Shown here one piece after another: positions 32,375 to 33,103 of a DNA stretch of 33,103 nucleotides. The stretch lies in assembly GCA_017961575.1 (NCBI GenBank), contig JAGCXA010000067.1, forward strand, positions 1-33,103. The letters are read 5' to 3'. This DNA comes from Clostridia bacterium. Its GTDB lineage: Bacteria; Bacillota; Clostridia; Oscillospirales; CAG-272. The notes beneath the pieces were generated by a model. It was not told the DNA's origin, ran no database searches, and saw only the letters and a program-made list of their open reading frames with translations. Position numbers and translations under genes: made by a program. Position 1 is the first letter of the stretch. The number at the start of each line of letters is the position of its first letter.

Positions 32375-32852
32375 TCGGGGCGACGGGGCGGAAAAGCGCC
32401 GGATCTTAGACGAGGTCGGCGCCTACGTCAGCACTCCGAGCGGACGGAGTATGCGCCCGATGCTCCGGGGCGAAAAGGACAATATCCTCGTTGAGAAACC
32501 GACGGGACGGCTCAAAAAGTTCGACGTCGCGCTCTATATCCGCCGGGACGGCACGAGCGTATTGCACCGGGTGGTCGCCGTCCGCGAACACGACTACGGA
32601 ATGCGCGGCGACAACTGCGACTATACCGAATACGGGATCACGGACGAGGACGTGATCGGCGTCCTGACCGGCTTCTGGCGCGGCGACCGCTTCATTCCCG
32701 CGGACGACCGCCGCTACCTTCGCTACGTCCGTCGGCGTCACGCGACCTATCCGCTCCGTTGGCTCCGCATCAGAACCGGAAAACTGATCCGCAAAATCGC
32801 CTCGCATATTCCGCCGCTCCGTTGGCTTTGGCGCAAGTTGCGGCGACGCTGA
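32367..32852 (+). CDS. S26-family (signal peptidase-like) Ser/His peptidase
   Basis: A 161-residue protein with signal-peptidase motifs: TPSGRSMRPML with nucleophile Ser28, FDVALYIRRDG, VLHRVVAV with His67, and YGMRGDNCDYTEYG. A His in the HRVV motif rather than a Lys suggests a Ser-His dyad as in the ER/archaeal branch of S26. Unlike ordinary signal peptidases there is no N-terminal membrane anchor; the C-terminus is strongly basic (about residues 122-161) and may sit at the membrane surface. The start TTG 32367 overlaps the pqqD-like gene, and no other start gives the full domain. It may remove a leader from a peptide recognised by the PqqD-like protein; inferred. Confidence 0.82.
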   Translation: MTDRGDGAEKRRILDEVGAYVSTPSGRSMRPMLRGEKDNILVEKPTGRLKKFDVALYIRRDGTSVLHRVVAVREHDYGMRGDNCDYTEYGITDEDVIGVLTGFWRGDRFIPADDRRYLRYVRRRHATYPLRWLRIRTGKLIRKIASHIPPLRWLWRKLRRR

Positions 32853-32895
32853 AACGCCCTCTCCGCCAAACCCGAGAAAAAAGCCGAAAAACTAC

Positions 32896-32924
32896 TTGAC
32901 AAGCCCCGCACGCCATGATATAAT
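32896..32924 (+). promoter_or_regulatory. Sigma-A promoter of the tRNA operon
   Basis: TTGACA at 32896-32901 and TATAAT at 32919-32924 have 17-base spacing, an exact consensus suited to stable RNA. The first tRNA begins 27 bases downstream. Confidence 0.93.
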
Positions 32925-32951
32925 ATTCGGGCAAAACCGATTGACGTACAT

Positions 32952-33028
32952 GGCGGAATAGCTCAGCTGGCTAGAGCATTCGGTTCATACCCGACAGGTC
33001 GTTGGTTCAAATCCGACTTCCGCTACCA
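32952..33028 (+). tRNA. tRNA-Met (CAU), elongator type
   Basis: 77 bases including an encoded CCA. The acceptor GGCGGAA pairs with TTCCGCT (G1-U72, as in other Firmicutes elongator Met tRNAs). The D arm is GCTC/GAGC, the anticodon loop TTCATAC gives CAU, and the T arm is GTTGG/CCGAC with TTCAAAT. A mismatch closes the outer end of the anticodon stem. The G1-U72 pair with the D-arm sequence favours elongator over initiator. Confidence 0.95.
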
Positions 33029-33103
33029 GGCCCGTTGGTCAAGAGGTTAAGACACCGCCCTTTCACGGCAGTAACGGGAGTTCGATTCTCCCACGGGTCA
33101 CCA
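33029..33103 (+). tRNA. tRNA-Glu (UUC)
   Basis: 75 bases including CCA, starting at the base after the CCA of tRNA-Met and ending exactly at the window edge. The acceptor is GGCCCGT/ACGGGTC, the anticodon loop CTTTCAC gives UUC, and the T arm is CGGGAGTTCGATTCTCCCA. The two tRNAs are cotranscribed, and further tRNA genes may continue beyond the window. Confidence 0.95.

Noticed and set aside
1..33103. CRISPR arrays, insertion sequences, prophage or integrase genes
   Set aside because: No regularly spaced direct repeats with unique spacers and no transposase or integrase motifs were seen; the hairpin arrays have self-complementary units of variable length, unlike CRISPR.

Overview
The window looks like a chromosomal segment of an anaerobic, GC-rich (about 60% by eye) member of the Clostridia (Bacillota), probably an uncultured gut-type lineage. 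The reasons are the order rpmH-rnpA-yidD-yidC-jag-mnmE, a perfect HrcA/CIRCE operator, many textbook sigma-A promoters (TTGACA-17-TATAAT), strong GGAGG-type ribosome binding sites, a rubredoxin-first rubrerythrin, and secreted proteins with Gram-positive signal peptides and lipoboxes. The exact order or family cannot be resolved by reading.

Layout. (1) 1-1778: a CIRCE element and a sigma-A promoter precede a metallo-beta-lactamase-fold lipoprotein. (2) 1831-6936: the origin-type housekeeping cluster rpmH, rnpA, yidD, yidC, jag/khpB, mnmE, plus an RNHCP zinc-ribbon gene. dnaA and mnmG are not next to it. (3) 6937-7430: a gene-free repeat region with five hairpins joined by a conserved 8-nt linker, a 47-bp tandem repeat and three further hairpins. 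(4) 7429-10160 on the minus strand: small lipoprotein, MATE transporter, metallophosphoesterase. Rubrerythrin is divergent from the phosphoesterase. (5) 11067-13588 on the minus strand: a two-helix membrane protein and a flotillin. The flotillin lies behind a promoter, a structured leader resembling the yybP-ykoY (Mn2+) riboswitch, and an intrinsic terminator. (6) 13668-18031: asnB (minus), divergent from a serC-serA operon. (7) 18092-22817: a MutS-like ATPase (minus), divergent from dut plus a tyrosine phosphatase, then an RsmF-type rRNA methyltransferase (minus).

(8) 22899-32852 is the accessory part. It holds an AraC-type regulator (minus) with a palindrome over its promoter, a small lipoprotein, and two very large secreted paralogues. 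Each paralogue has three jelly-roll-like modules followed by an intact endonuclease/exonuclease/phosphatase (EEP) domain. A 41-codon gene for an acidic small peptide, missed at ordinary length cut-offs, lies 22 nt behind the first paralogue. After a terminator comes a separate three-gene operon: an HPr-kinase-like P-loop protein, a PqqD-family protein (RiPP recognition fold) and an S26-type Ser/His peptidase. (9) The window ends with a promoter and adjacent tRNA-Met(CAU) and tRNA-Glu(UUC) genes.

The most interesting signals are the HPrK-like/PqqD/S26 operon close to an unannotated peptide gene (a possible peptide-modification system), the mosaic EEP exoproteins, the probable Mn2+-type leader in front of a flotillin, and the hairpin-plus-linker repeat arrays.
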